Part shown: positions 1 to 7,074 of the stretch, one piece after another
How the letters are laid out: every line of letters starts with the position of its first letter
Numbering within the stretch: position 1 is the first letter of the stretch
Source of the DNA: Corynebacterium frankenforstense
GTDB lineage: Bacteria; Actinomycetota; Actinomycetes; Mycobacteriales; Mycobacteriaceae
Assembly: GCF_030211955.1 (NCBI RefSeq)
Contig: NZ_JASODI010000023.1
Location: 1 to 34,235 of the forward strand
Length of the DNA stretch: 34,235 bases
Direction: 5' to 3'
Notes under the pieces: generated by a model
Told to the model about the DNA's origin: nothing
Database searches by the model: none
What the model saw: the letters and a program-made list of their open reading frames with translations, nothing else
Position numbers and translations under genes: made by a program

Positions 1-50
1 TAGTGCGTGGGAGATCCTCGCTGCTGCCGGCACGTCGCCGAATCACACAA

Positions 51-68
51 CCCGGCCCACTGGCCGGG
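51..68. other. 7-bp stem hairpin at left window edge
   Basis: CCCGGCC and GGCCGGG form a perfect 7-bp stem around a 4-nt loop. No gene is recognisable in bases 1-176, so this may be a transcription end for a gene to the left or simply a GC-rich palindrome. No T-run follows on either strand. Confidence 0.3.
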
Positions 69-130
69 CAACTCGGCATGCGCGAAACCGCAGACCGGCC
101 GCACCGACGTGCCCCGACGCAACGCGCAAG

Positions 131-160
131 GACGCCCCGCCACCTGGGCTGCGGGGCGTC
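131..160 (-). terminator. Terminator-like hairpin after rdgB
   Basis: Positions 131-140 and 151-160 are perfect 10-bp inverted repeats with a 10-nt loop, starting 16 nt after the rdgB stop. On the minus strand the stem is followed by CTTGCG rather than a T-run, so it is a poor classical terminator. It is also copy A of the dispersed 3' hairpin element (see 131-167). Confidence 0.5.
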
Positions 161-167
161 GGAAATT
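131..167 (-). repeat. Dispersed 3' hairpin element, copy A (after rdgB)
   Basis: Minus strand reads AATTTCCGACGCCCCGC, a 10-nt loop, then GCGGGGCGTC. It begins 9 nt after the rdgB stop codon. It shares the ATT(G/T)CCGACG core with copies at 3240, 15742, 15986, 17986, 18226, 24866 and 30057. Confidence 0.5.
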
Positions 168-176
168 GAAGGCGGC

Positions 177-800
177 TCAGCGCGCCAGGCGCGCGATGGC
201 GTCGACCAACCCGGCCAACGCCTTGCCGCGGTGCGACAGCGCGTCCTTCTCCTCCGCACTCAGCTGCGCCGAGGAACGCGGCGCCGCAGCCCCGACGGCG
301 TCCTCCTCCGCGGGCACGAAGAGCGGGTCGTAGCCGAACCCGTTCTCCCCGACCGGCTCACGCAGCAGCCGGCCCTCCCAGCGGCCCTCGGACAGCGTCT
401 CCTCGCCGTCGGGGGTCACCAGCGCGCACACGGAGACGAAGGCGCAGCCACGGCGCTCGTCCGGGACGTCGCCCATCTGCGCCAGCAGCAGCGAGTTGTT
501 CGCCGCGTCGTCACCGTGCCCGCCCGACCAGCGCGCCGAGAGCACACCCGGCATGCCGTTGAGCTCCTCGACGGCCAGGCCCGAGTCGTCGGCCACGGTG
601 ACCAGGCCCGTCGCCGCCGCGCCCGCGCGCGCCTTGATCAGCGCGTTGTCCGCGAACGTGCGGCCCGTCTCCACCGGCTCCGGGTAGGCCGGCGCATCGG
701 CGAGCGGGACGAGCTCGACATGGTCGAGCCCCGCGGCGTCGAGAATCCGGCGCAGCTCCGCGAGCTTCTTGGGGTTGTTCGAGGCGACCAGCAGACGCAT
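177..800 (-). CDS. rdgB: XTP/dITP diphosphatase (non-canonical purine NTP pyrophosphatase)
   Basis: The 207-residue product belongs to the HAM1/RdgB family, which hydrolyses dITP, XTP and ITP to monophosphates and so keeps deaminated purines out of DNA and RNA in the cytoplasm. Visible family motifs are SNNPKK at residues 7-12, the DDSGL block followed by a GVLSARWSG segment in the middle, and GFGYDPLF near residue 150. The length is normal for the family. The start is the ATG at 798-800, which gives the canonical MRLLVASNN beginning; an in-frame GTG further upstream would add 16 arginine-rich residues and overlap rph. It follows the rph stop by only 4 nt, so it is almost certainly co-transcribed with rph, as in mycobacteria (Rv1340-Rv1341). 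Confidence 0.95.
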   Translation of the reverse strand: MRLLVASNNPKKLAELRRILDAAGLDHVELVPLADAPAYPEPVETGRTFADNALIKARAGAAATGLVTVADDSGLAVEELNGMPGVLSARWSGGHGDDAANNSLLLAQMGDVPDERRGCAFVSVCALVTPDGEETLSEGRWEGRLLREPVGENGFGYDPLFVPAEEDAVGAAAPRSSAQLSAEEKDALSHRGKALAGLVDAIARLAR

Positions 801-804
801 GCGC

Positions 805-1545
805 TCAGTCCTCGGCCAGCGCCGCGCGCTGCGCCTCGACCAGCTCACGGCAGCCCTTCTCCGCGACGGTGAGGAACAGCCCCAGCTGCTCGCGGGTGAA
901 GGTGCCGTTCTCGCCGGTGCCCTGGATCTCGACGAACTGGCCCTCGGAGTTCATCACCACGTTCATGTCGACCTCGGCGCGGGAGTCCTCCTCGTAGGGC
1001 AGGTCCAGGCAGACGTGGCCCTCGATCAGGCCCACGGACACGGCCACGACCGGCTCCTTGAGCGGGTTGCCCGGTACCACGCCGCGGCCCTTGAGCTCCT
1101 TGATCGCGTCGGCCAGCGCCACGTAGGCGCCCGTGATCGACGCGGTGCGGGTGCCGCCGTCGGCCTGCAGCACGTCGCAGTCGATCTGAATGGTGTTCTC
1201 GCCGAGCTCGGACAGGTCCACCGCGGCGCGCAGGGAACGGCCGATCAGGCGCGAGATCTCCTGGGTGCGGCCCTTGAGCTTGCCCTTGACGGACTCGCGC
1301 GGCATGCGCTCGTTGCTGGCGGCCGGCAGCATCGCGTACTCGGCGGTCAGCCAGCCCTCGCCGGAGTCCTTCTTGAAGCGCGGCACGCGCTCCTCCACCG
1401 ACGCGGTGCACATCACGCGCGTCTCGCCGAACTCGACGAGCACGCTGCCGGCCGGGTTCGAGGTGAAGTTGCGGGTGATGCGCACCGGGCGCATCTCGTC
1501 CTGGGCGCGCCCGTCGGCGCGGCGGTAGCTCTGCGTGAAACTCAT
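805..1545 (-). CDS. rph: Ribonuclease PH
   Basis: The 246-residue protein is a phosphate-dependent 3' to 5' exoribonuclease that trims tRNA precursors and other RNA 3' ends. Its N-terminus ([13 protein letters not shown]) and the internal [19 protein letters not shown] segment are hallmark RNase PH sequences; the family forms a hexameric ring. Length is typical. The ATG at 1543-1545 has no good Shine-Dalgarno sequence but is preceded 6 nt upstream by TAGCCT, consistent with a leaderless transcript starting at or next to the ATG. It lies 27 nt after the metallo-hydrolase gene and 4 nt before rdgB, so both read-through from upstream and its own promoter are plausible. Confidence 0.96.
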   Translation of the reverse strand: MSFTQSYRRADGRAQDEMRPVRITRNFTSNPAGSVLVEFGETRVMCTASVEERVPRFKKDSGEGWLTAEYAMLPAASNERMPRESVKGKLKGRTQEISRLIGRSLRAAVDLSELGENTIQIDCDVLQADGGTRTASITGAYVALADAIKELKGRGVVPGNPLKEPVVAVSVGLIEGHVCLDLPYEEDSRAEVDMNVVMNSEGQFVEIQGTGENGTFTREQLGLFLTVAEKGCRELVEAQRAALAED

Positions 1546-1551
1546 GCGCCC

Positions 1552-1557
1552 AGGCTA
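1552..1557 (-). promoter_or_regulatory. Candidate -10 box of leaderless rph transcript
   Basis: TAGCCT on the minus strand, 6 nt before the rph ATG. The spacing puts transcription start at or beside the start codon. No convincing -35 is visible. Confidence 0.4.
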
Positions 1558-1572
1558 CCGCGCCGGGGCGGC

Positions 1573-2343
1573 TCAGACGGTGTAGACGGTGCCGGGGTCG
1601 CCGAACTCGACGGGCCCGCCGAACTCCTCGGCCGCCGCCGCCACGGTGGCCTGCTTGTCCACCCACGGCGGCACGTGGATGATCACCAGGTGCTTCGCCC
1701 CGGCCAGGCGCGCGGCACGTCCGGCCTCGGCGCCGTTCATGTGCATGCCGGGCACGTCGTCGCCGGAGTCGGTGCCCCAGTTGGCCTCGCACAGGAACAG
1801 GTCGACGTCGCGGGCGGCCTCGACGAGCTGGTCGTTGTAGGCGGTGTCGCCGGAGTAGGCCAAGGTCGCGCCCGTGGTGTGCTCCTCGACGCGCAACGCG
1901 TAGGCCTCGACGGGGTGGACCATCGGGTAGGGCGTGACGGTCACACGGTCGACAATCTCGGGCTGGTGGGCGCGCCACGGCGTGAACGCGAAGGTGTCCG
2001 AGAGGTCGTCGACGCCGTCAGGCTGGTCGTCGGAGGACAGCCGCCCGAAGAAGACGGGCGCGGGCTTCGGCGCGTAGAGCAGGCTGCGCGCGACCGCCGG
2101 CGCGTCCGGGTGGAAGCGGCGCCAGACCATCAGCGAGGGGAAGTCGAGGCAGTGGTCGGCGTGCAGGTGCGAGAACAGCACGTGCACGCTGGCCGGGTCG
2201 ATGAACCGCTGCAGCCGGGCCAGGGTGCCGGGGCCCAGGTCGAGGACCACCCCCGGGGCGTTGTCGACCTCGAGGAGGTAGCCGGAGGCGGGGTTGTCGG
2301 GAGCGGCCAGACTGCCCGAGCTTCCTAGGATGGTCAACCTCAT
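1573..2343 (-). CDS. Metallo-beta-lactamase-fold hydrolase, Rv1339-like
   Basis: The 256-residue protein has the metallo-beta-lactamase fold. HLHADH (residues 59-64) supplies the metal-binding histidines and aspartate; YSGDTAYND and a later IIHVPPW segment fit the remaining ligand positions of the RNase Z/phosphodiesterase-like branch. Its position between murI and rph matches Rv1339 of Mycobacterium tuberculosis, which has been reported as an atypical class II cyclic-AMP phosphodiesterase. A cyclic-nucleotide phosphodiesterase role is therefore an inference from family and position, not shown by the sequence. Cytoplasmic; no signal peptide. The ATG at 2341-2343 gives the typical MRLTILGSSGS start. 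Confidence 0.9.
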   Translation of the reverse strand: MRLTILGSSGSLAAPDNPASGYLLEVDNAPGVVLDLGPGTLARLQRFIDPASVHVLFSHLHADHCLDFPSLMVWRRFHPDAPAVARSLLYAPKPAPVFFGRLSSDDQPDGVDDLSDTFAFTPWRAHQPEIVDRVTVTPYPMVHPVEAYALRVEEHTTGATLAYSGDTAYNDQLVEAARDVDLFLCEANWGTDSGDDVPGMHMNGAEAGRAARLAGAKHLVIIHVPPWVDKQATVAAAAEEFGGPVEFGDPGTVYTV

Positions 2344-2398
2344 GCACTCAACAGTGCCACGCCCGGCAAAATATTTCGAACGCCTCGCCCCGCCGGGA

Positions 2399-3214
2399 TC
2401 AGCTCCAGGCGATGTCGGTCTCGCGGACCTGCGCCAGCTCGGGGCCGAGGAAGCGGTGCGCGAGCGCGGCGAAGGTGCGGGGGTCGCCGGTGGACTCGAA
2501 GGTGCGCGTGGGCGGCCCGTCGACCTCGGGGTCGCGGAAGAGGTCGTGTTCGGCGAGGGCGCGCAGGGTGTCCTTGGCGGCCTCCTCGGCGGACGAGACG
2601 AGCGTGACGTTGCCGCCGACGGCGAGCTGGATGACGCCGGAGAGCAGCGGGTAGTGCGTGCAGCCGAGGACGAGCGTGTCGACTCCGGCGGCCTGCAGCG
2701 GCGCGAGGTAGCCCTCGGCCACCCCGAGGATCTGGCGCCCGGAGGTCACGCCGCGTTCGACGAAGTCGACGAAGGCGGGGCAGGCGGCGGCGGTGACCTC
2801 GATGCCGGGGGTGACGGAGAAGAGGTCCTGGTAGGCGCCGGAGGTGATGGTGCCGCGGGTGCCGATCACGCCGATCTTGCCGTTGCGCGTGGTGGCCACG
2901 GCACGCCGCACGGCGGGCCGGATGACCTCGATGACGGGGACGTCGTAACGTTCGCGGGCGTCGTGCAGGAACGCCGAGGAGGCGGTGTTGCAGGCGATGA
3001 CGAGCGCCTTGCAGCCGCGGCCGACGAGTTCGTCGGCGATGTCGGCGGCGAGCCGGCGTACCTCGGCGATGGGGCGCGGGCCGTAGGGGGCGTGCGCGGT
3101 GTCGCCGATGTAGGCCACGGATTCGTTGGGCAGCTGGTCGACGATTGTGCGCGCCACGGTCAGCCCGCCGAGGCCGGAGTCGAAGATGCCGATGGGTGCG
3201 CTGGTGTCCTTCAC
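2399..3214 (-). CDS. murI: Glutamate racemase
   Basis: The 271-residue enzyme interconverts L- and D-glutamate, supplying D-Glu for the peptidoglycan stem peptide. Both catalytic cysteines are present: C75 in the ACNT motif and C185 in GCTHYP, with H187 beside it and the aspartate D12 in the N-terminal FDSGLGG motif. Length is normal. The start is a GTG at 3212-3214, 8 nt downstream of TAGGAT on the minus strand, suggesting a leaderless mRNA. The metallo-hydrolase gene follows after 55 nt. In mycobacteria the rhomboid gene lies directly upstream of murI; here an opposite-strand aldo/keto reductase separates them. Confidence 0.96.
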   Translation of the reverse strand: MKDTSAPIGIFDSGLGGLTVARTIVDQLPNESVAYIGDTAHAPYGPRPIAEVRRLAADIADELVGRGCKALVIACNTASSAFLHDARERYDVPVIEVIRPAVRRAVATTRNGKIGVIGTRGTITSGAYQDLFSVTPGIEVTAAACPAFVDFVERGVTSGRQILGVAEGYLAPLQAAGVDTLVLGCTHYPLLSGVIQLAVGGNVTLVSSAEEAAKDTLRALAEHDLFRDPEVDGPPTRTFESTGDPRTFAALAHRFLGPELAQVRETDIAWS

Positions 3215-3222
3215 GTCCCCCG

Positions 3223-3228
3223 ATCCTA
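3223..3228 (-). promoter_or_regulatory. Candidate -10 box of leaderless murI transcript
   Basis: TAGGAT on the minus strand, 8 nt before the GTG start of murI, with no Shine-Dalgarno between them. Confidence 0.45.
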
Positions 3229-3239
3229 TCGCGGGTGTT

Positions 3240-3263
3240 CAATTGCCGACGTCGCGCCCGTCG
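3240..3263 (+). repeat. Dispersed 3' hairpin element, copy B (murI/reductase gap)
   Basis: Plus strand reads CAATTGCCGACG, 7-nt loop, CGTCG. The minus-strand sequence flanking it is nearly the same as copy C for about 27 bp. This copy is not after a stop codon in its own orientation: it lies between the divergent murI and aldo/keto reductase starts. Confidence 0.5.
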
Positions 3264-3333
3264 CCGCCGGTGCGTTTGTTGCGCGGTTGCGTGGGGACGC
3301 GCGAACGCCCCGGCGCCCGGGCGGCCGCGCCGT

Positions 3334-3339
3334 TACGAT
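3334..3339 (+). promoter_or_regulatory. Candidate -10 box of leaderless aldo/keto reductase transcript
   Basis: TACGAT, 7 nt before the GTG at 3347. It supports that GTG as the true start over several in-frame upstream options that would run through murI antisense. Confidence 0.45.
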
Positions 3340-3346
3340 CGGGGGT

Positions 3347-4324
3347 GTGAACGCGTCGAACCGCACCTCCGCCCCTGACCCGGCCCGCGTGCAGGTGGGT
3401 GCCTCCGACCTGGAGGTCTTCCCCCTGAACCTGGGCGGCAACACCTTCGGCTGGACCGCCGACAAGGCCACGAGCTTCGAGATCCTGGACGCCTACCGCG
3501 AGGCGGGCGGCAACTTCGTCGACACCGCCGACGTCTACTCCCGGTGGGGCGAGGGCCTCTCGGGCGGCGAGAGCGAGCAGGTCATCGGCGCCTGGCTCGC
3601 CGAGCGCGGCTGCGCCGACGAGGTCGTGGTGGCCACGAAGGTGGGCAAGCTGCCGCCGAATGACACGGTCACGGCCGCGGCGGTGACCGCCGGCTGCGAG
3701 GACTCGCTGCGCCGGCTGGGCCTGGAGACGATCCCGCTGTACTACCTGCACGCCGACGACCCGCAGGTGCCCGTCGAGGACCAGGTGGAGGCGATGGCCG
3801 GGCTCGTCGAGGCGGGCAAGATCCGCCACGTGGGCCTGTCGAACTACCCGGCGGACCGGATGCGGGAGTTCTTCCGGGTCTCCCGGGGCACCCCGGCGTT
3901 CCCGGTGGCGGTGCAGCCGCACTACAACCTGCTGCACCGCGCGGAGTACGAGACGCAGCTGCGCCCGGTCGTCGAGCAGTACCGCCCCGGGGTCTTCCCC
4001 TACTTCGCGCTGGCCTCCGGCGTGCTGACGGGCAAGTACCGCAGCGCGGCGGACGTGGCGGGCACGGCGCGCTCGCGGTTCACCGAGGGCACGGTGACCC
4101 CGGAGGCGCTGCGCGTGGTCGCGCGCCTGGAGCAGGTCGCCGCGATGCACGATGTCGAGGTGCCCACCGTGGCGCTGGCCTGGCTGCGGGCGAAGGGCGC
4201 GACGGCGCCGATCGCCTCGGTGTCCGGGACCGGTCAGCTCGACGCCCTGGTGGCGGTGGCCGGCCTGCAGCTCAGCCCGGCGGAGGTCACCTCGCTGGAC
4301 GCGGTCAGCGACCCCTACGCCTGA
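3347..4324 (+). CDS. Aldo/keto reductase family oxidoreductase
   Basis: The 325-residue protein is a cytoplasmic NADPH-dependent aldo/keto reductase of the (alpha/beta)8 barrel type. The catalytic tetrad is visible: D59 and Y64 (VDTADVYS), K98 (ATKVG) and H135 (YYLHAD). The GLSNYP and PHYNLLHR segments are typical of the family. The physiological substrate cannot be told. The start is placed at GTG 3347 because homology begins soon after and a TACGAT box precedes it. It is convergent with the rhomboid gene (10-nt gap) and divergent from murI, interrupting a minus-strand run that is contiguous in mycobacteria, so it was probably inserted there in this lineage. Confidence 0.92.
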   Translation: MNASNRTSAPDPARVQVGASDLEVFPLNLGGNTFGWTADKATSFEILDAYREAGGNFVDTADVYSRWGEGLSGGESEQVIGAWLAERGCADEVVVATKVGKLPPNDTVTAAAVTAGCEDSLRRLGLETIPLYYLHADDPQVPVEDQVEAMAGLVEAGKIRHVGLSNYPADRMREFFRVSRGTPAFPVAVQPHYNLLHRAEYETQLRPVVEQYRPGVFPYFALASGVLTGKYRSAADVAGTARSRFTEGTVTPEALRVVARLEQVAAMHDVEVPTVALAWLRAKGATAPIASVSGTGQLDALVAVAGLQLSPAEVTSLDAVSDPYA

Positions 4325-4334
4325 CCCGCCGCGT

Positions 4335-5048
4335 TCAGAACCGGCTGGACCAGCCGGGGTCACCCTGCTGGCCCGTGCCGAAGTTGCCGGCGGGCCCGAA
4401 GCCCTGCTGACCGGTGCCGGAACCGCCGCCGTACCCGCGTCCGTGGCCGCGGCCGGACGAGGCGCGCGGGGCCTTGTTCTTCGGCGGGTCGTCGGAGGTA
4501 ATGATCATCCCGGCGAGCACGCCACCGATCGCGCCGAAGAGGTGCGCCTGCCAGGACATCCCCGGGGTGCCGGGCAGCACGCCCCACAAGAGGCCCGAGT
4601 ACGAGATGAACAGCACCACCCCGAGCGCGATCTGGCCCAGCGAGCGGTTGAAGATGCCGCGGATGAGCAGGTAGATCAGCCATCCGTAGACCAGCATCGA
4701 GGCGCCGATGTGGTTGGTGCCCACCCCGCCGAAGAACCAGGTGCCGGCCCCGCCGACGACCACGACGAAGGCCGTGACCTCCCAGAAGGCCCGCCTGCCC
4801 GACAGCCCGACGAGGAAGGCGAAGATCGCCCCGGGCACGGAGTTCGACGTCAGGTGCGAGAAGTCCGCGTGCAGCACCGGGGCCGTGGCGATGTGCCACA
4901 GGCTCGACGGGTCGAGCGGGTGGATGCCCAGCGCGACCAGGTTGCCGCCGAAGAGGAACACGTTGACCAGGTGCACCGCCCAGAGGACCACGAGGTATCC
5001 GACGGCGCAGGCCAGACCCGTGCGCAGGTTCGCCGGCGCCCGCCTCAC
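4335..5048 (-). CDS. Rhomboid-family intramembrane serine protease
   Basis: The 237-residue membrane protein has about six hydrophobic segments. The catalytic dyad of rhomboids is recognisable: S117 in the GAS motif of TNHIGASMLVYG and H169 in QAHLFGA, plus the conserved HADFSHLTSN segment (H65, N69) that stabilises the oxyanion hole. Rhomboids cleave transmembrane substrates inside the membrane; the substrate here is unknown. The last 50 residues form a Gly/Gln-rich cytoplasmic-type tail. The GTG start overlaps the stop of the P1 peptidase gene by 4 nt (GTGA), implying translational coupling. It corresponds by position to Rv1337. Confidence 0.93.
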   Translation of the reverse strand: MRRAPANLRTGLACAVGYLVVLWAVHLVNVFLFGGNLVALGIHPLDPSSLWHIATAPVLHADFSHLTSNSVPGAIFAFLVGLSGRRAFWEVTAFVVVVGGAGTWFFGGVGTNHIGASMLVYGWLIYLLIRGIFNRSLGQIALGVVLFISYSGLLWGVLPGTPGMSWQAHLFGAIGGVLAGMIITSDDPPKNKAPRASSGRGHGRGYGGGSGTGQQGFGPAGNFGTGQQGDPGWSSRF

Positions 5049-6037
5049 AGCAGCTCCTCGTAGGCGGTGACCGGCAGCTCGTCGCCGGGCGCCGCGTTGG
5101 CGACGGCGTCGACGACCGCGGCCGCCACCGCCTCCGCCCCGGCCTCGCCGATGCGCGCCAGCGCCACCGGATCAGAGGTGCCGGCTGCATGCTCAGACGA
5201 GTGCTGCACACCGGTTCCTGCGGCTGCGACAGGGGCGGTGGAGAGGGCGAAGAGGGTGTCGCCGTCCAGCGGCGAGTGCGCCGGGCGCACCGCCCGGGCG
5301 ATGCCGTCGTGGGCGACCATGGCCACCCGGCGCGCCTGCGCCTTGGTCAGCGGCGCGTCCGTTGCGACCACGCCGATCGTCGTGTTCAGCGAACCGTCCG
5401 GCGCGTGCAGCAGCGCCATGCGGGCCGGGTCCACCGGCGCGCGGTCCTCGTCCGCCCAGAACCGGCCCGTCATCGGGTCGACGACCTCGCCGACCGGGTT
5501 GGCCACCACCGCGGCGGCCACCGTGTGCTCCCCGACGGTCACGGCCGCCTGGCCGAAACCGCCGCGCAGCCGCCCGGCGCTCGCCCCGCAGCCGGCGCCC
5601 ACGCTGCCGCGGGCGTCGGAGTGGTTGTCCACGCTGTCGGCCAGCGCGGCCCGCCCGTCCGCCGGGGACGGGAAGTGGTCGGCCGAGCCGACCGCCAGAT
5701 CGAAGATCACGGCCGCGGGAACGATCGGCACCCGCGCGGGGTGCCCCTCCCCCAACGGTGCGAAGCCGACCTGCTGCTCCGCCAGGGCGCGCATCACCCC
5801 GTCCGCCGCGGCCAGCCCGAAGGCCGAACCGCCGCTGAGCACGACCGCGTGGACGCGCTCGACGGTGTTCTCCGGCGCCAGCAGATCGGTCTCACGGGTG
5901 CCGGGCCCGCCGCCGCGCACGTCGACGGAGGCGACGGCGCCGGCAGGGTCGGTCACCCGCACCACGGTGACCCCGGTGTCACCGAGACTTGCATGCCCGA
6001 CGGCGAGACCCGGGACGTCGACAATCGAACCGGTCAT
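5045..6037 (-). CDS. P1 family (S58, DmpA-like) peptidase
   Basis: The 330-residue protein belongs to the self-processing DmpA/P1 aminopeptidase family, N-terminal-nucleophile-type hydrolases that cleave themselves into two chains. The RGGGPGTRETDLL motif near residue 45, LSGGSAFGLAAADG near residue 70, GAGCGAS near 148 and the NTTIGVVATDA segment (218-228) are family signatures. By analogy, cleavage would precede T219, leaving it as the N-terminal nucleophile, where DmpA itself uses serine; this is inference. It starts with ATG one base after the DUF2017 stop (TGA-g-ATG) and its stop overlaps the rhomboid start. The mycobacterial counterpart by position is Rv1333. The true peptide substrate is unknown. 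Confidence 0.9.
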   Translation of the reverse strand: MTGSIVDVPGLAVGHASLGDTGVTVVRVTDPAGAVASVDVRGGGPGTRETDLLAPENTVERVHAVVLSGGSAFGLAAADGVMRALAEQQVGFAPLGEGHPARVPIVPAAVIFDLAVGSADHFPSPADGRAALADSVDNHSDARGSVGAGCGASAGRLRGGFGQAAVTVGEHTVAAAVVANPVGEVVDPMTGRFWADEDRAPVDPARMALLHAPDGSLNTTIGVVATDAPLTKAQARRVAMVAHDGIARAVRPAHSPLDGDTLFALSTAPVAAAGTGVQHSSEHAAGTSDPVALARIGEAGAEAVAAAVVDAVANAAPGDELPVTAYEELL

Positions 6038-6038
6038 C

Positions 6039-6614
6039 TCACTCCCCCGTCACGGCCGTCAGGAGGGACTCCTGGTTGTAGGCCAGCCACTCGACGAGGC
6101 GCTCCGCCTCGACCGTGGCCGCCTCACCGGGCACGACCTCCGTTCCCTCCAGCCCCGAGCCGGCCAGCCCGTTGCCCGCGGCGACGTAGAGGCGGATGTC
6201 GTTGAGCGCGGCGATCCAGGCGCGCGCCTCAGCCTCGTCGAGGGTGACGTCCACCCCGCCGTCCGGACCCAGCGCCGCCGTGACCGCCTGCAGGTTCTCC
6301 AGCTTCGCACGCGTGATGTCGTTCTCGTGCAGCGAGCGCAGCAGCTGGTTGTCGCCGTCGAACTCTTCGTCGCCCTCGCGGGCGAAGTTCGGCAGCAGCC
6401 GGGCCAGGCCCGGGTCCTGCGGCGGCTCGCGGTGACCCGACGGCATCCCCGTCATCTCCGCCAGCTCGTCCTTCGGCGCCGAGCGCACGCGCTCCATCAG
6501 CGCCTCGCCGAGCGTGGAGGCCAGGTTGCCCAGCACCTCACGTTCCATCGGGTCGAAGACCGTGTGGTAGCGCGGGGCGCGCATGAGCCCCTTCTTCCTG
6601 CGCCAGTCCTGCAT
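6039..6614 (-). CDS. DUF2017 family protein
   Basis: The 191-residue protein matches the actinobacterial DUF2017 family encoded directly after clpS (Rv1332 position in mycobacteria). It is soluble and acidic with no signal peptide. Its function is not established; constant linkage to clpS and a peptidase gene hints at a role in protein turnover. Start chosen at ATG 6614, giving MQDWRRKKG and a GAGGAAGG ribosome binding sequence about 14 nt upstream; an internal ATG at 6584 with AAGGGG close by is a reasonable alternative that would remove 10 residues. It follows clpS after 26 nt and precedes the P1 peptidase by 1 nt. Confidence 0.85.
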   Translation of the reverse strand: MQDWRRKKGLMRAPRYHTVFDPMEREVLGNLASTLGEALMERVRSAPKDELAEMTGMPSGHREPPQDPGLARLLPNFAREGDEEFDGDNQLLRSLHENDITRAKLENLQAVTAALGPDGGVDVTLDEAEARAWIAALNDIRLYVAAGNGLAGSGLEGTEVVPGEAATVEAERLVEWLAYNQESLLTAVTGE

Positions 6615-6640
6615 GTCTGCTGCTCTGCCTTCCTCGCGCC

Positions 6641-6940
6641 TCAGCCGGCCTGCTGCATCGTCGCCCACAGGCCGGCGACCTGGAGCTTCTTCACGTCGCC
6701 CTCGACCTTGTCGCGCTCCCCGGAGGAGACGACGGCCCGGCCCTCGGTGTGCACCTGCATCATCAGTTCCGTGGCGCGCTTGCGTCCGTAGCCCAGCACC
6801 GTCTGGAACACGTAGGTCACGTAGCTCATCAGGTTGACCGGGTCGTCCCAGACGATGCACATCCAGGGCAGGTTCTCCGAGGTGGCGACGTCGACCTCGA
6901 TCTCCTCGTCCACCTCGGGGGTGGCCATGGGTGAACCCAT
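6641..6940 (-). CDS. clpS: ATP-dependent Clp protease adaptor protein ClpS
   Basis: ClpS binds proteins with destabilising N-terminal residues and delivers them to the Clp AAA+ unfoldase and ClpP protease (N-degron pathway). The core [20 protein letters not shown], the central [16 protein letters not shown] segment and the C-terminal GLWATMQQ are diagnostic. The start is placed at ATG 6940 ([13 protein letters not shown], 99 residues), which has GGGAG 7 nt upstream; an upstream ATG at 6994 adds 18 residues without a ribosome binding site, and ATG 6928 is also possible. It leads a four-gene operon clpS, DUF2017, P1 peptidase, rhomboid, all with very short gaps or overlaps. Confidence 0.94.
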   Translation of the reverse strand: MGSPMATPEVDEEIEVDVATSENLPWMCIVWDDPVNLMSYVTYVFQTVLGYGRKRATELMMQVHTEGRAVVSSGERDKVEGDVKKLQVAGLWATMQQAG

Positions 6941-7029
6941 CAGTGTCTCCCGGTATCGCATCGACGGCCGTTCCATGTCCCACAGCCTAGTCATGCCCGG
7001 CGGCCCGGGGCAGCGTCACGCGGGCCGGG

Positions 7030-7035
7030 TAGCAT
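7030..7035 (+). promoter_or_regulatory. Candidate -10 box for the membrane-anchored protein at 7075
   Basis: TAGCAT, placing transcription start near 7042 and leaving a leader of about 33 nt that contains the AGGAGG ribosome binding sequence. Confidence 0.35.
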
Positions 7036-7074
7036 CAGGCCTGCAACCCCGCCCCGAGCCAGGAGGAGAAGACG

